Positions 1-8,969 of a stretch of DNA of 64,000 bases are shown in pieces (position 1 is the first letter of the stretch; each line of letters opens with the position of its first letter). Made by a program: the position numbers and the translations under genes. The DNA lies in NCBI GenBank assembly GCA_964459845.1, contig CAYWOC010000004.1, positions 77,341-141,340 on the forward strand, given 5' to 3'. This DNA comes from CALZFJ01 sp964459845 (lineage in GTDB: Bacteria > Bacteroidota > Bacteroidia > Bacteroidales > Muribaculaceae). Below the pieces are notes generated by a model that did no database searches, was not told where the DNA came from, and saw nothing but the letters and a program-made list of their open reading frames with translations.

Positions 1-29
1 CTATTCCGGGCAATGCGAAGGCCTCTCAA

Positions 30-66
30 CGTGGAACGGGTAGCCAGTATAGTTCCACGCTTTTTT
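30..66 (+). terminator. Rho-independent terminator of a gene left of the window
   Basis: An 8-bp perfect stem (CGTGGAAC at 30-37 with GTTCCACG at 52-59) is followed directly by six T residues at 61-66. It would end a plus-strand transcript entering from the left. Bases 67-318 hold no gene I can support; they are AT-rich and presumably contain the leader of the secreted-protein cluster that starts at 319. Confidence 0.75.
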
Positions 67-318
67 GTGCCATTTCGAGACTATAACTTTAATAATACAT
101 GAAGCTGGAACTGCTTTATGGCTATACCAAAAACATATACCGACATAACGAGTGACTTGCGAACAAATGAATTTAATCCATACGAGTGCATTATCCCAAT
201 CGACTTTATTTGATATAATGTACCACAATGTATTCTATTGAAAGTATTGTAGCTCTTTAGTAAGGCTACATAAGATTCCGTCCTTACGACAAAAAGGCAA
301 TTGTTGAATAATTAAAAA

Positions 319-885
319 ATGATTTATATTATGAATAGGTTATTATTTATGAAAATAGCAGCTATTTTTATGGCTTCATTTGCATATATAAGCTGCACGG
401 CTCATCCAAAATCGAATCACTCCGACTTAATTATGGGAAAAGATTCAATTGGCTACTCTAAGTTTTTAACTGATAGTATTCTTGATATAATACAAGATAC
501 ACGTTACATAACTTGTAAATTGCAAGCATTGAATCCTGTTGATTCAGTTAGATCGGATTCTGTGAAAGTGATACCACAAAAAATGAATGCAATTGTATTG
601 TTTTTGTTTTTTGATTCAAACAATTTTAAGTCAAATAGAGTAGTTTATGGACATTTTTCTTCATCAGCAAGATTTGTTTTCAAAGCATCAAAAAAACGTA
701 TAGTGTATTTAGAATTTGACTTTGGTTTAAGAAAATGGAGAATGCTTGATGCCACAGGTAAAATAATTTGTATTTCTGATATGGAAGAAACGAATTTACA
801 GTTTTTACGCTTAGTCCGTCTTTTATTCCCGAGAGATATAACACTAAATTTAATGTTTAACAATTTAACGGTTACAACAAAATGA
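319..885 (+). CDS. Hypothetical lipoprotein, first gene of secreted-protein cluster
   Basis: I do not recognise the family. The protein (188 residues) starts with a hydrophobic signal segment ending in a lipobox-like A-Y-I-S-C, so it is probably an outer-membrane or periplasmic lipoprotein. Two further in-frame ATGs (331, 349) precede the hydrophobic segment and could be the true start. The mature part is mixed alpha/beta with basic stretches and no recognisable catalytic motif. Its end overlaps the start of the caspase-like gene by 4 bases, which suggests translational coupling and a joint function. Base composition is clearly more AT-rich than the core genes in this window. Confidence 0.7.
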   Translation: MIYIMNRLLFMKIAAIFMASFAYISCTAHPKSNHSDLIMGKDSIGYSKFLTDSILDIIQDTRYITCKLQALNPVDSVRSDSVKVIPQKMNAIVLFLFFDSNNFKSNRVVYGHFSSSARFVFKASKKRIVYLEFDFGLRKWRMLDATGKIICISDMEETNLQFLRLVRLLFPRDITLNLMFNNLTVTTK

Positions 886-2111
886 AAAAGATTCTAATAC
901 TTCTTTGTATAATAGTGTCTGCGATTTCAAGCAATGCACAAACCATTCATTGGCTTACTTTTATTGATACAACTGACCCTAATGTTGGCGCCATAGATAT
1001 TAGAGGACGTAATATATTATACAACTATTTTATATGTGAAGTAAATGCGGCACTTAATAAGAAGGGATATAAATCTGATATACAGGATTTCAATGGAGTT
1101 CAAGTGACACCTGAGAATTGCAAGATGGCAATAAATATGTTGAATGCCAGCCCAGAAGATATAATTATATTTTATTATATTGGTCATGGAGGAAGACCTT
1201 CTACTGATACTGGCTATATGCGTTCACATCCGTTCCCTCAAATGTGTTTGGCTCAAAAAGACCAAACCAAGTTCATCCCATTGGAGTGGGTTGATGAACA
1301 GTTGAAAGCTAAAGGTGCACGCTTGACAATAACAATTGGTATGTGTTGTAATAATTTGGATAATCGCATAAGTGTTAAAGATGCACCTGATTTTTCTCCA
1401 AATTATGGACCAGTAACTATTAATAGTAAAAAGTTACAAGCTATAGAAGATTTGTTTCTGAATACAAAAGGTCATATAATTGCTACTTCTGCATCTCCAT
1501 CACAAACATCTGGATGTATGCTTGGCTCAATGGGCGCCCCGATTAGCGACTTATATACTTTTGCGCTTTGTTATTTGTTTCAGCGACTTGATAAATACCC
1601 ACAGATGACATGGGATAAGTTCTTAAATGCAATCAAATATTCTGTTAATGAATATAGCCATGGTACACAAACTCCCTTCCATAAAGGAAGTCTCGTTGCT
1701 GCCACAAAAGTTGGTGATAAGACTCAACGAGTGCCAACAGAAAAAGATATTGTCAAAACTCGAAAAGAACAAATTCCCAATTCAACAAAACGACAAGGAG
1801 ATAGAAAAGCCACTGATTGGATTAATGAACTCAGTAATCATCTTAGTATCCTAATTAATACAAAATTGTCTTTCAATGAACGTCAGCGATTGGAACAAAG
1901 TTTAAGAAGTTTATTCTCTGATGCTGCAAAAGTCAAATTTATGGGACAGGATTCCGACAGAATAATTGACCAAATGACAGTGAAAGACTGGTTAGATATT
2001 TTAGCAACAAATCCGAATGGTCGAATTTTGAAAGTCGTTGTAACTGAGGGTTCTTTTGATAATGACAAAAAAATACAAGGGCTAAAAGTGAGAGAAATTT
2101 ACAAACAATAA
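882..2111 (+). CDS. Secreted caspase-like cysteine protease (C14-type fold)
   Basis: A 409-residue protein with a signal peptide (about 1-19, cleavage near S-N-A-Q). Residues about 25-245 look like a caspase/metacaspase-type peptidase: a hydrophobic strand ends in Y-I-G-H-G-G with the candidate catalytic His at about 102, and a second strand reads T-I-G-M-C-C-N with the candidate catalytic Cys at about 155/156. The His-to-Cys spacing and the strand-loop context fit clan CD. The C-terminal 150 residues are charged and unassigned. Because of the signal peptide it should act in the periplasm or outside the cell, unlike cytosolic defence caspases. It overlaps the upstream lipoprotein gene by 4 bases. 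A legumain or gingipain-like clan CD enzyme is the main alternative. Confidence 0.75.
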   Translation: MKKILILLCIIVSAISSNAQTIHWLTFIDTTDPNVGAIDIRGRNILYNYFICEVNAALNKKGYKSDIQDFNGVQVTPENCKMAINMLNASPEDIIIFYYIGHGGRPSTDTGYMRSHPFPQMCLAQKDQTKFIPLEWVDEQLKAKGARLTITIGMCCNNLDNRISVKDAPDFSPNYGPVTINSKKLQAIEDLFLNTKGHIIATSASPSQTSGCMLGSMGAPISDLYTFALCYLFQRLDKYPQMTWDKFLNAIKYSVNEYSHGTQTPFHKGSLVAATKVGDKTQRVPTEKDIVKTRKEQIPNSTKRQGDRKATDWINELSNHLSILINTKLSFNERQRLEQSLRSLFSDAAKVKFMGQDSDRIIDQMTVKDWLDILATNPNGRILKVVVTEGSFDNDKKIQGLKVREIYKQ

Positions 2112-2173
2112 TTGGACAATAAAGGGTGTATTAATTTCAATCTGTCATTACGCCCTCCTAAAAATAAGAAAAG

Positions 2174-2785
2174 ATGAAAATAATAATTAAGATTTTTGCG
2201 ATAATGTTGATATTCTGCAATTTGGCTTCTTCAGCAAATGCTCAGATATCAACAACTGATGAGAAAATGGTTCAACAACGAATCAGAGAACGCGTTAAGC
2301 TAATGAATGATTACATTTCATATATGGCAAACAAGACATATCCTTTGAACACGCGTAAGGGCTACAAATCAGCAGCATTACCTTTATTTATCAATAATTG
2401 TGATGGATATGAAGAAGATGGTATATGGAAAAATGGCGTTATTATGCAAGTTACATCTGTCAATAGATCCAGCACAAGCAATCTTCTTACAAAAAAATAT
2501 TTTGACAATTTGATAAATATACGATATAGAGATGTAAGGGTCACATCTACAGAAATCGCTAATATGAAGGTGTCTGGATTAAAACAAATTGGGGCGAACA
2601 AATATGTATGTACATGTCAGTACGCTCAGTGGTTCTATGGATATGGTGCTGATGGACGGTCACGTTATGGAGACAAAACCACAAAACGTATAACTTGTTA
2701 TGTGACGGCAGACGAAACTGAGGATGGCATTGAGTATATCATATTACTTGGAGACGCACAAGTGATAAGTACGGAAAACAATTAA
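2174..2785 (+). CDS. Secreted protein sharing a domain with its downstream neighbour
   Basis: A 203-residue protein with a signal peptide ending S-A-N-A-Q. I do not recognise a named family. The mature part starts with an amphipathic helix (about 30-55, R-I-R-E-R-V-K-L-M-N-D-Y-I-S-Y) and ends with a strand-rich segment containing D-E-T-E-D-G-I-E-Y. Both elements recur, in the same order and spacing, in residues about 295-440 of the next protein (2807-4129), so this is probably a stand-alone copy of a small exported domain. It lies 62 bases after the caspase-like gene on the same strand. Confidence 0.7.
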   Translation: MKIIIKIFAIMLIFCNLASSANAQISTTDEKMVQQRIRERVKLMNDYISYMANKTYPLNTRKGYKSAALPLFINNCDGYEEDGIWKNGVIMQVTSVNRSSTSNLLTKKYFDNLINIRYRDVRVTSTEIANMKVSGLKQIGANKYVCTCQYAQWFYGYGADGRSRYGDKTTKRITCYVTADETEDGIEYIILLGDAQVISTENN

Positions 2786-2806
2786 TTTAACTGTAATATT
2801 GAACAA

Positions 2807-4129
2807 ATGGGTAAGCTGCTAAAATTATTGATTGTTTCTGCAATATTTATTTGTGGCAAGTCTTATGCACAAACATTAAAACTTGACACTTACATACAAG
2901 AAGCTCGTGTTGGTCTTGTTGATGAATTCATGAAACGGTTTAATGGTCAATCGTTTCATCCAGATTTAAAGGAAGACGACAGTAGTTTGCTAAAGAAAAA
3001 TTTGTTGTCACTTTTTGATATATCCAGTTGTAGTAGCGATTTTGTAGAAGCTTCTGCTATGGTGGACGCAGCAATAGCTAATACAACAAAATTGAATTTC
3101 TCAGATAGTATATGGGTTGCGGTAGCATTGTGTAATGGAATTCTTGATAAAAAAATTGTTAAGTTTAGATTATACCTTACGGTTCAACACAGGATGAACA
3201 ATATGTATAAATGGGTAATATCTAAAGCCGAGGGAGACTGTTTTAATGTAGAACATCCATATACAAAAAAGCAAATGATAATGCCAGATGATCATGAGAC
3301 TAAGTTTATGTCCTTACATCGTATTACCACAGAACAACCTTTTAATGTAGAGCTGTTTATGTCGTCAAAATATAAATATGACGCTACTTCGGCATTCGTT
3401 TATTTAGTGCATAGTAAAAGATTGAAAATTAATTTTGTTGAAGACTTGGAATTTGTTTTTTTGCAAATTCCTGGATATGCATTTCATATTAAATATTTTG
3501 AACGAGAATCGAGTAATGCAGGTTGGCTAATCTCTAAATTTTACCGTTTTCCTGACAGGGAGAAACGGGTTTTACTTAATTCTTTGAATGTATATCAGGA
3601 AAAACATATTCCTACATATAAAGAACATGCGATAACAGATAAAGATATTGTTAATGCAGACTCAACAAGTTATAATAAAAATGTGTTTAAAATGCGCATT
3701 AATGAACGGTTGGCAGTATTGTTTGATTATATAAATTATATTAGGGACTCGAAAAACAACAATATTGCATATAGTGATTGTTTAAAGGAGCTTTTTGTTC
3801 CAAATACCGTTGTACATTTACGAAAAATAAATAATCCTGAAGTTGAGAAAACATCATTGGATGAACTTTTTAAAATAATTACTAAGGATAATTGCAAAAT
3901 TAAAATTGATGCGTTAAGTGTGCCTCAATGGAATGATTCGATTGCTTCTGTTGAATCCGATGTGGCTACTCATTCTTTATCAGTGTCATCTGTATTATTA
4001 TCTTTTGATGATGATAATAAACATGTGTATAAGCCGTATAATCAGACGTTGTATGTCTGTAAAGAAGATACTGAGGATGGGGTTGAATGGTTGCCTAAGT
4101 TTGGAGATTTATATATAACAGTCAAATAA
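2807..4129 (+). CDS. Secreted two-part protein, C-terminal domain paralogous to upstream gene
   Basis: A 440-residue protein with a signal peptide (about 1-21, ending S-Y-A-Q). The N-terminal 280 residues are unassigned. The C-terminal 145 residues repeat the layout of the preceding 203-residue protein: an amphipathic helix containing F-D-Y-I-N-Y-I, a middle beta-rich region, and a closing strand with E-D-T-E-D-G-V-E-W. The similarity was seen by eye and is strongest at both ends of the domain. The gene sits 21 bases downstream of its paralogue and 10 bases upstream of the WG-repeat gene, so the group is probably one operon. Confidence 0.7.
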   Translation: MGKLLKLLIVSAIFICGKSYAQTLKLDTYIQEARVGLVDEFMKRFNGQSFHPDLKEDDSSLLKKNLLSLFDISSCSSDFVEASAMVDAAIANTTKLNFSDSIWVAVALCNGILDKKIVKFRLYLTVQHRMNNMYKWVISKAEGDCFNVEHPYTKKQMIMPDDHETKFMSLHRITTEQPFNVELFMSSKYKYDATSAFVYLVHSKRLKINFVEDLEFVFLQIPGYAFHIKYFERESSNAGWLISKFYRFPDREKRVLLNSLNVYQEKHIPTYKEHAITDKDIVNADSTSYNKNVFKMRINERLAVLFDYINYIRDSKNNNIAYSDCLKELFVPNTVVHLRKINNPEVEKTSLDELFKIITKDNCKIKIDALSVPQWNDSIASVESDVATHSLSVSSVLLSFDDDNKHVYKPYNQTLYVCKEDTEDGVEWLPKFGDLYITVK

Positions 4130-4139
4130 AATAGTTTAT

Positions 4140-4982
4140 ATGAAACGAATATATTTTATTTTAGTATGTCTATTGGCTCTGCCGAATTTTATTGGTGCAA
4201 AGATGTCACCAAGAGAGGTTGTTGAGTCTTTTGGTAATAATCTTTCGGCTTGGTGTAAAACAAATGATTTCGGATATAGAAGTCAAATCATAAGCCTTTG
4301 CGATGGGCTAAAAAAATGTAGAGTGGAGGATAAAATCCTTACAGATTATCAAATGGAACACGGTTTTAGAGATTATTCAACATTTGTGCTTGATAGTTAT
4401 TTAAATATGTGTCAGACGTTAATGTCAGATGGACTATCATTTCAAATGACAAATGTGAAAGTGGAAGAACAAGATAAGGATGCAGATGGACTGGATTTGG
4501 CATTTGTAACTGCACATATACGTTTGAGCGGAAAAATCAATCGCGAAGTGACAGACTTGTTTCTTGTTAGGAACAATAAAATTTCTGGAATTTACAGCTA
4601 TAATTCTGGGTTAGGATTCTCGCATCTTCGCGGCAGTTTAATACAAGCTTTAAAAGTTGGAAGATATACTCATTCTTATGGATATCGAAATGGTTTTGCT
4701 GTAGTACGAAATGAGAGTAGAAAATATGGACTGATTGATTTTAAAGGGAATATAGTAATCCCATGTATATGGGATGATATTGATTATTTAGGTGGAGCTT
4801 TTGCTTGTACTGCAAATGAAAATAGTTGTTGCTATGACTTGAGATTTGGTGGTAAATCGACTCCATTATATCGAGTTCAAGATTTTATTGTTGGCAGAGA
4901 AGATAAAGTTATGACTTTTAGTGACGGCTATGCTGCCGTCCGCTGCGGTGAAAATGGGGATATTTGTCAGAAAAAGATTTGA
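4140..4982 (+). CDS. WG-repeat secreted protein, N-terminal part (frameshifted)
   Basis: This reading frame encodes a signal peptide (about 1-20), an unassigned alpha/beta domain (about 21-165), and the first WG-type repeats (G-F-A-V-V-R, K-Y-G-L-I-D-F-K-G-N-I-V-I-P). It stops at 4982, in the middle of a repeat. The repeat continues in the next frame (K-W-G-Y at about 4952-4963). Adding one A to the A4 run at 4951-4954 would join this frame to the ORF ending at 5785 and give one protein of about 548 residues. It is therefore either a recent pseudogene, a slippage-controlled gene or an assembly error. WG repeats form beta-propeller-like or solenoid surfaces thought to bind ligands or proteins. 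Confidence 0.7.
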   Translation: MKRIYFILVCLLALPNFIGAKMSPREVVESFGNNLSAWCKTNDFGYRSQIISLCDGLKKCRVEDKILTDYQMEHGFRDYSTFVLDSYLNMCQTLMSDGLSFQMTNVKVEEQDKDADGLDLAFVTAHIRLSGKINREVTDLFLVRNNKISGIYSYNSGLGFSHLRGSLIQALKVGRYTHSYGYRNGFAVVRNESRKYGLIDFKGNIVIPCIWDDIDYLGGAFACTANENSCCYDLRFGGKSTPLYRVQDFIVGREDKVMTFSDGYAAVRCGENGDICQKKI

Positions 4983-5785
4983 CATATAAAAATGTGAATT
5001 ATTGCTTTGACAAAGCTGGACGATTTTTGGGTGGGTATGCATTCGTTAAAATAGGAGATTGTGGAGCTATTATTGATAAAAAATTTAATGTTATTTTAAA
5101 AGATAATGATATATACACAATACATTCTCGTTTTGATAATGGATTAGCTTGTATAAAGGATAGAAGAACGAATAAGTGGGGCTTCATTGACAGTTTTGGT
5201 AAAATAAAAATTCAATGTGCCTATGATCGGGTAGATGTCTTTTCGGAGGGCATATGTTGTGTCGAAAAATTTGATTATCCGAATAATAATTCAAACACTC
5301 ATACAGGATGTATTGACAAAAATGGCAACCTTGTTATCCCATATGAATTCGTTGGTAGATGGGGCGATTTTGAAAATGGATATATTGAGTTGTCTAAAAA
5401 AATTGGAAATAGCATAAAAGGATCATTGGTAGATAGATTCGGGAAACCTCTTAATGGATTCTCTTGGAATTATGATGAAGTTAGATATTTCTGTAATGGT
5501 TTAGCTCGATATAAACAGAATGGCAAATATGGATTTCTTAACCGAAAAGGGCAAGTAGTTGTACCTGCGGAATTTGATATTGCAATGTTTTTTTATAATG
5601 GATATGCTTGTGTCGGTAAGGAAATAAATGGGACATTGAAATATGGATGTATTAATACATCTGGGGGGCAAGTCATTCCATTTATTTACGATGATACATT
5701 TAAATTTGAAAATGGAATTGCTTTAGTGAAGTTAAAAGGGCGAGTCGGTCTAATTGATGTGTATGGCAACAGTTATTTTTTTTAA
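4964..5785 (+). CDS. WG-repeat protein, C-terminal part (frameshifted)
   Basis: This is the continuation, in another frame, of the WG-repeat protein starting at 4140. Its first usable start is a TTG at 4964; it has no ATG start and no signal peptide, which argues that it is not an independent gene. It carries about six WG-type repeats of the pattern 'n-G-L-A-x-(I/V)-K ... K-W-G-F-I-D-x-x-G-K-I-x-(I/V)-P', ending in R-V-G-L-I-D. The open frame extends upstream of the TTG and matches the repeat consensus there. If the frameshift is genuine, the repeats cannot be exported from this frame alone. Confidence 0.6.
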   Translation: MSEKDLTYKNVNYCFDKAGRFLGGYAFVKIGDCGAIIDKKFNVILKDNDIYTIHSRFDNGLACIKDRRTNKWGFIDSFGKIKIQCAYDRVDVFSEGICCVEKFDYPNNNSNTHTGCIDKNGNLVIPYEFVGRWGDFENGYIELSKKIGNSIKGSLVDRFGKPLNGFSWNYDEVRYFCNGLARYKQNGKYGFLNRKGQVVVPAEFDIAMFFYNGYACVGKEINGTLKYGCINTSGGQVIPFIYDDTFKFENGIALVKLKGRVGLIDVYGNSYFF

Positions 5786-5874
5786 ACAAGGATGAAAACG
5801 TATTTGGATTAGAGATAGTTCAAGTTGTGTTTTAATGTCATTGAATTTATTAACATAAAATAATCTAGATTAAG

Positions 5875-6246
5875 ATGAGAAAAAGAATTTTATTTTTAAG
5901 CGTGATTGTTTCAGCTTTTATGCTGCTATTATCCTGTGATAAGGGATGCGGATGCGGAGAAGATGTGATTGAAATAACAAATGTTACAGTTACTGTTAAG
6001 GTGAATAACGTTAGCTTGTCTATTACGAATACGCAGCCAAAGTTGGGAGAGGAATTGGTTATTAAGGGGGATGCCGGCAATGCGGCTGAAACTACGATGA
6101 TGCTGCAATGTGCTTCGCTTGGCATCGATGAAGTGGTGAAAACTCCATTCATTTTAAAAAAAAAGATGACTGTGGAGGGAACGCATACGATTACAGTGAA
6201 ATCTGATAGTGGTTCAGCTAATATAACCATAACTGTAACGAAGTAG
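5875..6246 (+). CDS. Small lipoprotein with an all-beta domain
   Basis: A 123-residue protein with a signal sequence and lipobox L-L-S-C at about 18-21. Immediately after the lipidated Cys come D-K-G-C-G-C-G, giving three closely spaced cysteines. The remainder (about 30-123) is a run of short Thr/Val-rich strands ending T-I-T-V-T-K, resembling a single Ig-like or beta-sandwich domain. Function unknown. It follows the WG-repeat gene by 89 bases and ends the exported-protein cluster; a strong hairpin terminator lies about 30 bases downstream. Confidence 0.75.
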   Translation: MRKRILFLSVIVSAFMLLLSCDKGCGCGEDVIEITNVTVTVKVNNVSLSITNTQPKLGEELVIKGDAGNAAETTMMLQCASLGIDEVVKTPFILKKKMTVEGTHTITVKSDSGSANITITVTK

Positions 6247-6274
6247 CGCAAGCTTAGACCTTATTTGGTGGTAG

Positions 6275-6316
6275 AGCAGGGCAATGCAGACTGGAGGGGC
6301 GGTTGCCCTGCTTTGT
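6275..6316. terminator. Bidirectional terminator between convergent genes
   Basis: A perfect 10-bp inverted repeat (AGCAGGGCAA at 6275-6284 with TTGCCCTGCT at 6303-6312) sits between the plus-strand lipoprotein gene and the minus-strand yeiH-like gene. The T tract is weak (TTTGTT on the plus strand), so its efficiency is uncertain. Confidence 0.6.
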
Positions 6317-6337
6317 TATGACGGCGGCAGCGGGTGG

Positions 6338-7315
6338 CTACCGGCAGTAGATGTAGGCAAGAGTGGAGAGGCTGATGGCTGCCCACAAGGCGATGCCCTG
6401 GATGAGGGGCTTGATGCCTACCTTTTTCAGCACGTCGGGCGAGAGTGAGGCTCCGATGAAGAAGAGCGTTATGGTGAGCGATTTGCGTGCAAATCCGTTG
6501 ATGGCATTGCCTATTGCAGCTCCTATAGGGCTTGCGCTCAAGACGTAGGTGCTGAATATCATTGCTGCGATGAAGAAAAATATGAACCATGGAATGCTTA
6601 TGCGCTGGCCTTTGTTCTTGAATATCACCGTAGTGACGAGTGCGAGCGGAATTATCCACAATGCGCGAGTGAGCTTGATTGTGGTTGCCACTTTCAGTGC
6701 CTCCTCGCCGTATGCCTGACCGGCGCCCACCACCGAGCTTGTGTCGTGGATGGCTATTGCTGCCCATGTGCCAAACTGCTGCTGGTCCATATTGAGCCAG
6801 TGTCCGATTACGGGAAATATGAACAGTGCTATGGCATTGAGGATGAATATGGTGCCGAGCGCCACCGACATCTCCTCGTCGCGAGCTTTGATGACTGGTC
6901 CAACTGCGGCTATTGCACTGCCGCCGCATATAGCTGTGCCTGAGCTGATGAGATAGGATGTGTTGCGGTCCACTTTCACCAGCTTGCGCCCGATGAACCA
7001 TCCTAAGAGCATTGTGCCGAGCACTGATATTATGGTGAATGCCATTCCCTCTTTTCCCGATTGGAGTGAGGCCTGCAGGTTCATGCCGAAGCCGAGTCCC
7101 ACTACTGAATATTGCAGCAGATATTTCGACATTTTTTTGTTGAACTTCGGGAATGTCTTGCCGAAGCCGAGCGCAAATATCAATCCCAAGAATAGTGCCA
7201 CTGGAGGTGTCACCCAGCCTGAAGCGGCTTCGAGACCTTGCACATAGCCGAGCAGCAGACACACTGCCATTATCGCGAGCAGCGCGACATATACGATTTT
7301 GTTGTATTGTTTCAT
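6338..7315 (-). CDS. YeiH/UPF0324-family membrane transporter
   Basis: A 325-residue polytopic inner-membrane protein with about ten hydrophobic segments. It matches the UPF0324 (YeiH) family, whose members are predicted anion or sulfate exporters: it shows the family's S-S-G-T-A-I-C-G-G-S-A-I-A-A-V segment and the H-D-T-S-S-V-V-G-A-G motif. Length is normal for the family. It stands alone, with a consensus promoter about 45 bases upstream. The substrate cannot be told from the sequence. Confidence 0.88.
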   Translation of the reverse strand: MKQYNKIVYVALLAIMAVCLLLGYVQGLEAASGWVTPPVALFLGLIFALGFGKTFPKFNKKMSKYLLQYSVVGLGFGMNLQASLQSGKEGMAFTIISVLGTMLLGWFIGRKLVKVDRNTSYLISSGTAICGGSAIAAVGPVIKARDEEMSVALGTIFILNAIALFIFPVIGHWLNMDQQQFGTWAAIAIHDTSSVVGAGQAYGEEALKVATTIKLTRALWIIPLALVTTVIFKNKGQRISIPWFIFFFIAAMIFSTYVLSASPIGAAIGNAINGFARKSLTITLFFIGASLSPDVLKKVGIKPLIQGIALWAAISLSTLAYIYCR

Positions 7316-7353
7316 TTCGTGTGTTTGAATAGTGTTTGTGAAAAAATAGGCGA

Positions 7354-7361
7354 CAAAGTTA
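7354..7361 (-). promoter_or_regulatory. -7 element for the yeiH-like gene
   Basis: On the minus strand the bases read TAACTTTG, matching the Bacteroidota -7 consensus TAnnTTTG, about 40 bases before the ATG at 7315. No clear TTTG -33 box is seen. Confidence 0.5.
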
Positions 7362-7442
7362 CGGAAAAACTTTGGTTTGACCTAAATCCTGCCATACCGA
7401 TTTAGTGAATGTGTCATTTGTCGGCATATTAACGAGGGTATG

Positions 7443-8825
7443 TCAGTCAAGGATTTTTGGGGCTTCTGTGGGAATGTGTGTGCTTTTTATTCGCCATTCT
7501 TTGGGGTAGAGGTTGTTGGCGCGGCTGCCGAGGTTCTTGACGAATCCTATCGGCGTGCTGCGGTAAGTGAGTGCCACTATGCCACACGGAGCAGTGCCAT
7601 CGAGCGTTATCGTCTCGCCGCGCATATATGCCATAGCAGTGGCATAATCCACCTCGCAGGTCGGGAATGCGCTGCGGCGGTAGGCTGTGGATAGCAACAG
7701 GGCTTGTGCCGGGATGTAGTCTTTCCCTTTGGCTGATGCCACTTCCACGCCAGCGTGTAACACATGCAGGTTGGAGCGCAGCAGCGCGATGTCGTCGTCG
7801 AGATGCGCTGGTGTAGCAACAATGCTGTCGCCTATTGGGGCAAAGGTGAAGCGGCCTTCCACCCATTGCTTCACGGCTTTTGGCGTTTGCGCTGGCTTGC
7901 CGGCATTTTTCCCTTTCCGGCGCAGCGATATTTGCCGAATAGGCTCATCGCCGCTTTTCCTTAGAACTGCCACAAACAGCCCCTCTCCCCTTGTGAGATG
8001 AGGCAGGAAGCGGTAGCAGTGGGCGGCAGTGCCAATGCCGCCGTGTATGTGCCATTCATCCGGCAGGTTTAGGTCGATGCTCTCGGCTCCGTATTCGCTC
8101 ATAATGTATTCCACCATGTCTTCGTCTTCGGTGCGGTTGTAGGTACATGTGCTGTAGATGAGCAGTCCGCCCGGACGCAGCGCACTCCAGATGTTGTCGA
8201 TAATCTCGCGCTGGCGATAGGCACACTGCCGCACAAGAGCTGGAGCCCATTGCGACACGGCTTCCTCATCCTTGCGGAACATCCCCTCGCCGCTGCAAGG
8301 CACATCGGCGGCAATCACGTCGAAATAGTGGGTCAGTCGGCCTATCGTTGCGCTGTCGTTGTTGGTGACAACGCAGTCGGGGTTGCCCCATTTTATCACA
8401 TTCTCTTTTAGAATTTGCGCACGGTTGCCCATAATCTCGTTGCTGACGAGCAGCGAGCCTTCGGGCAGGGCATCGAGGGCGGCAGTCGTCTTGCCGCCGG
8501 GAGCTGCACACAGGTCGAGGTAGCGCACCGGCTCGCTGACGAGCAGCGACACGATGTGCTGCAATATCATTGACGAGGCATCTTGCACATAGTATGCGCC
8601 AGTCTGGAACATCGGGTCGAAAGTGAACGGCTGTCGCTTGTCGAGATAGTATCCGTGTTCACACCAATCCACGCGTTTGAGGTGCGAAGGCTCTACGGTG
8701 CATTTGCGGCTGCTGGTGCGAATCGATACCGAAGCATCGCTCTCGCCCACGGCGTTTAGAAGCTCCTCACATTCATCTGGCAGCAGGTTGCGCATCTCGT
8801 CAATAAAATCTTTGTGCAGTTCCAT
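7443..8825 (-). CDS. RsmF-like 16S rRNA cytosine-C5 methyltransferase
   Basis: A 460-residue NOL1/NOP2/Sun-family RNA m5C methyltransferase. The SAM-binding motif D-L-C-A-A-P-G-G-K-T lies at about 105-115. The two catalytic cysteines are in A-D-V-P-C-S-G-E-G-M-F (about 178) and Y-S-T-C-T-Y-N (about 226). The C-terminal about 170 residues form the extension seen in RsmF/YebU-type enzymes, which modify C1407 of 16S rRNA. It is a monocistronic minus-strand gene with its own promoter at 8848-8855. RsmB is a less likely alternative because the N-terminal NusB-like domain is absent. Confidence 0.88.
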   Translation of the reverse strand: MELHKDFIDEMRNLLPDECEELLNAVGESDASVSIRTSSRKCTVEPSHLKRVDWCEHGYYLDKRQPFTFDPMFQTGAYYVQDASSMILQHIVSLLVSEPVRYLDLCAAPGGKTTAALDALPEGSLLVSNEIMGNRAQILKENVIKWGNPDCVVTNNDSATIGRLTHYFDVIAADVPCSGEGMFRKDEEAVSQWAPALVRQCAYRQREIIDNIWSALRPGGLLIYSTCTYNRTEDEDMVEYIMSEYGAESIDLNLPDEWHIHGGIGTAAHCYRFLPHLTRGEGLFVAVLRKSGDEPIRQISLRRKGKNAGKPAQTPKAVKQWVEGRFTFAPIGDSIVATPAHLDDDIALLRSNLHVLHAGVEVASAKGKDYIPAQALLLSTAYRRSAFPTCEVDYATAMAYMRGETITLDGTAPCGIVALTYRSTPIGFVKNLGSRANNLYPKEWRIKSTHIPTEAPKILD

Positions 8826-8847
8826 CTTTGATAAATATATTTATGCA

Positions 8848-8855
8848 CAAATTTA
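8848..8855 (-). promoter_or_regulatory. -7 element for the rRNA methyltransferase gene
   Basis: Minus strand TAAATTTG (TAnnTTTG consensus), 23 bases upstream of the ATG at 8825, giving a very short leader. Confidence 0.5.
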
Positions 8856-8969
8856 CGCAAATTCCGTAATTCGCACAAATATTAGGCTACAAGGTGTGGA
8901 TTTATGCTTAAATTACACTTATTTTATGATAAATATTAAATGTTTTATGCTTTATATTGATAAAATTGT

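Noticed and set aside
1..228. 75-codon minus-strand open frame at the left edge
   Set aside because: It runs backwards through a strong plus-strand terminator hairpin (30-66) and has no recognisable features, so it is most likely chance.
6261..7262. 333-codon minus-strand frame overlapping the yeiH-like gene
   Set aside because: Its composition (Arg/His/Ser-rich) is that of an out-of-frame shadow, and the overlapping frame encodes a clear UPF0324 protein.
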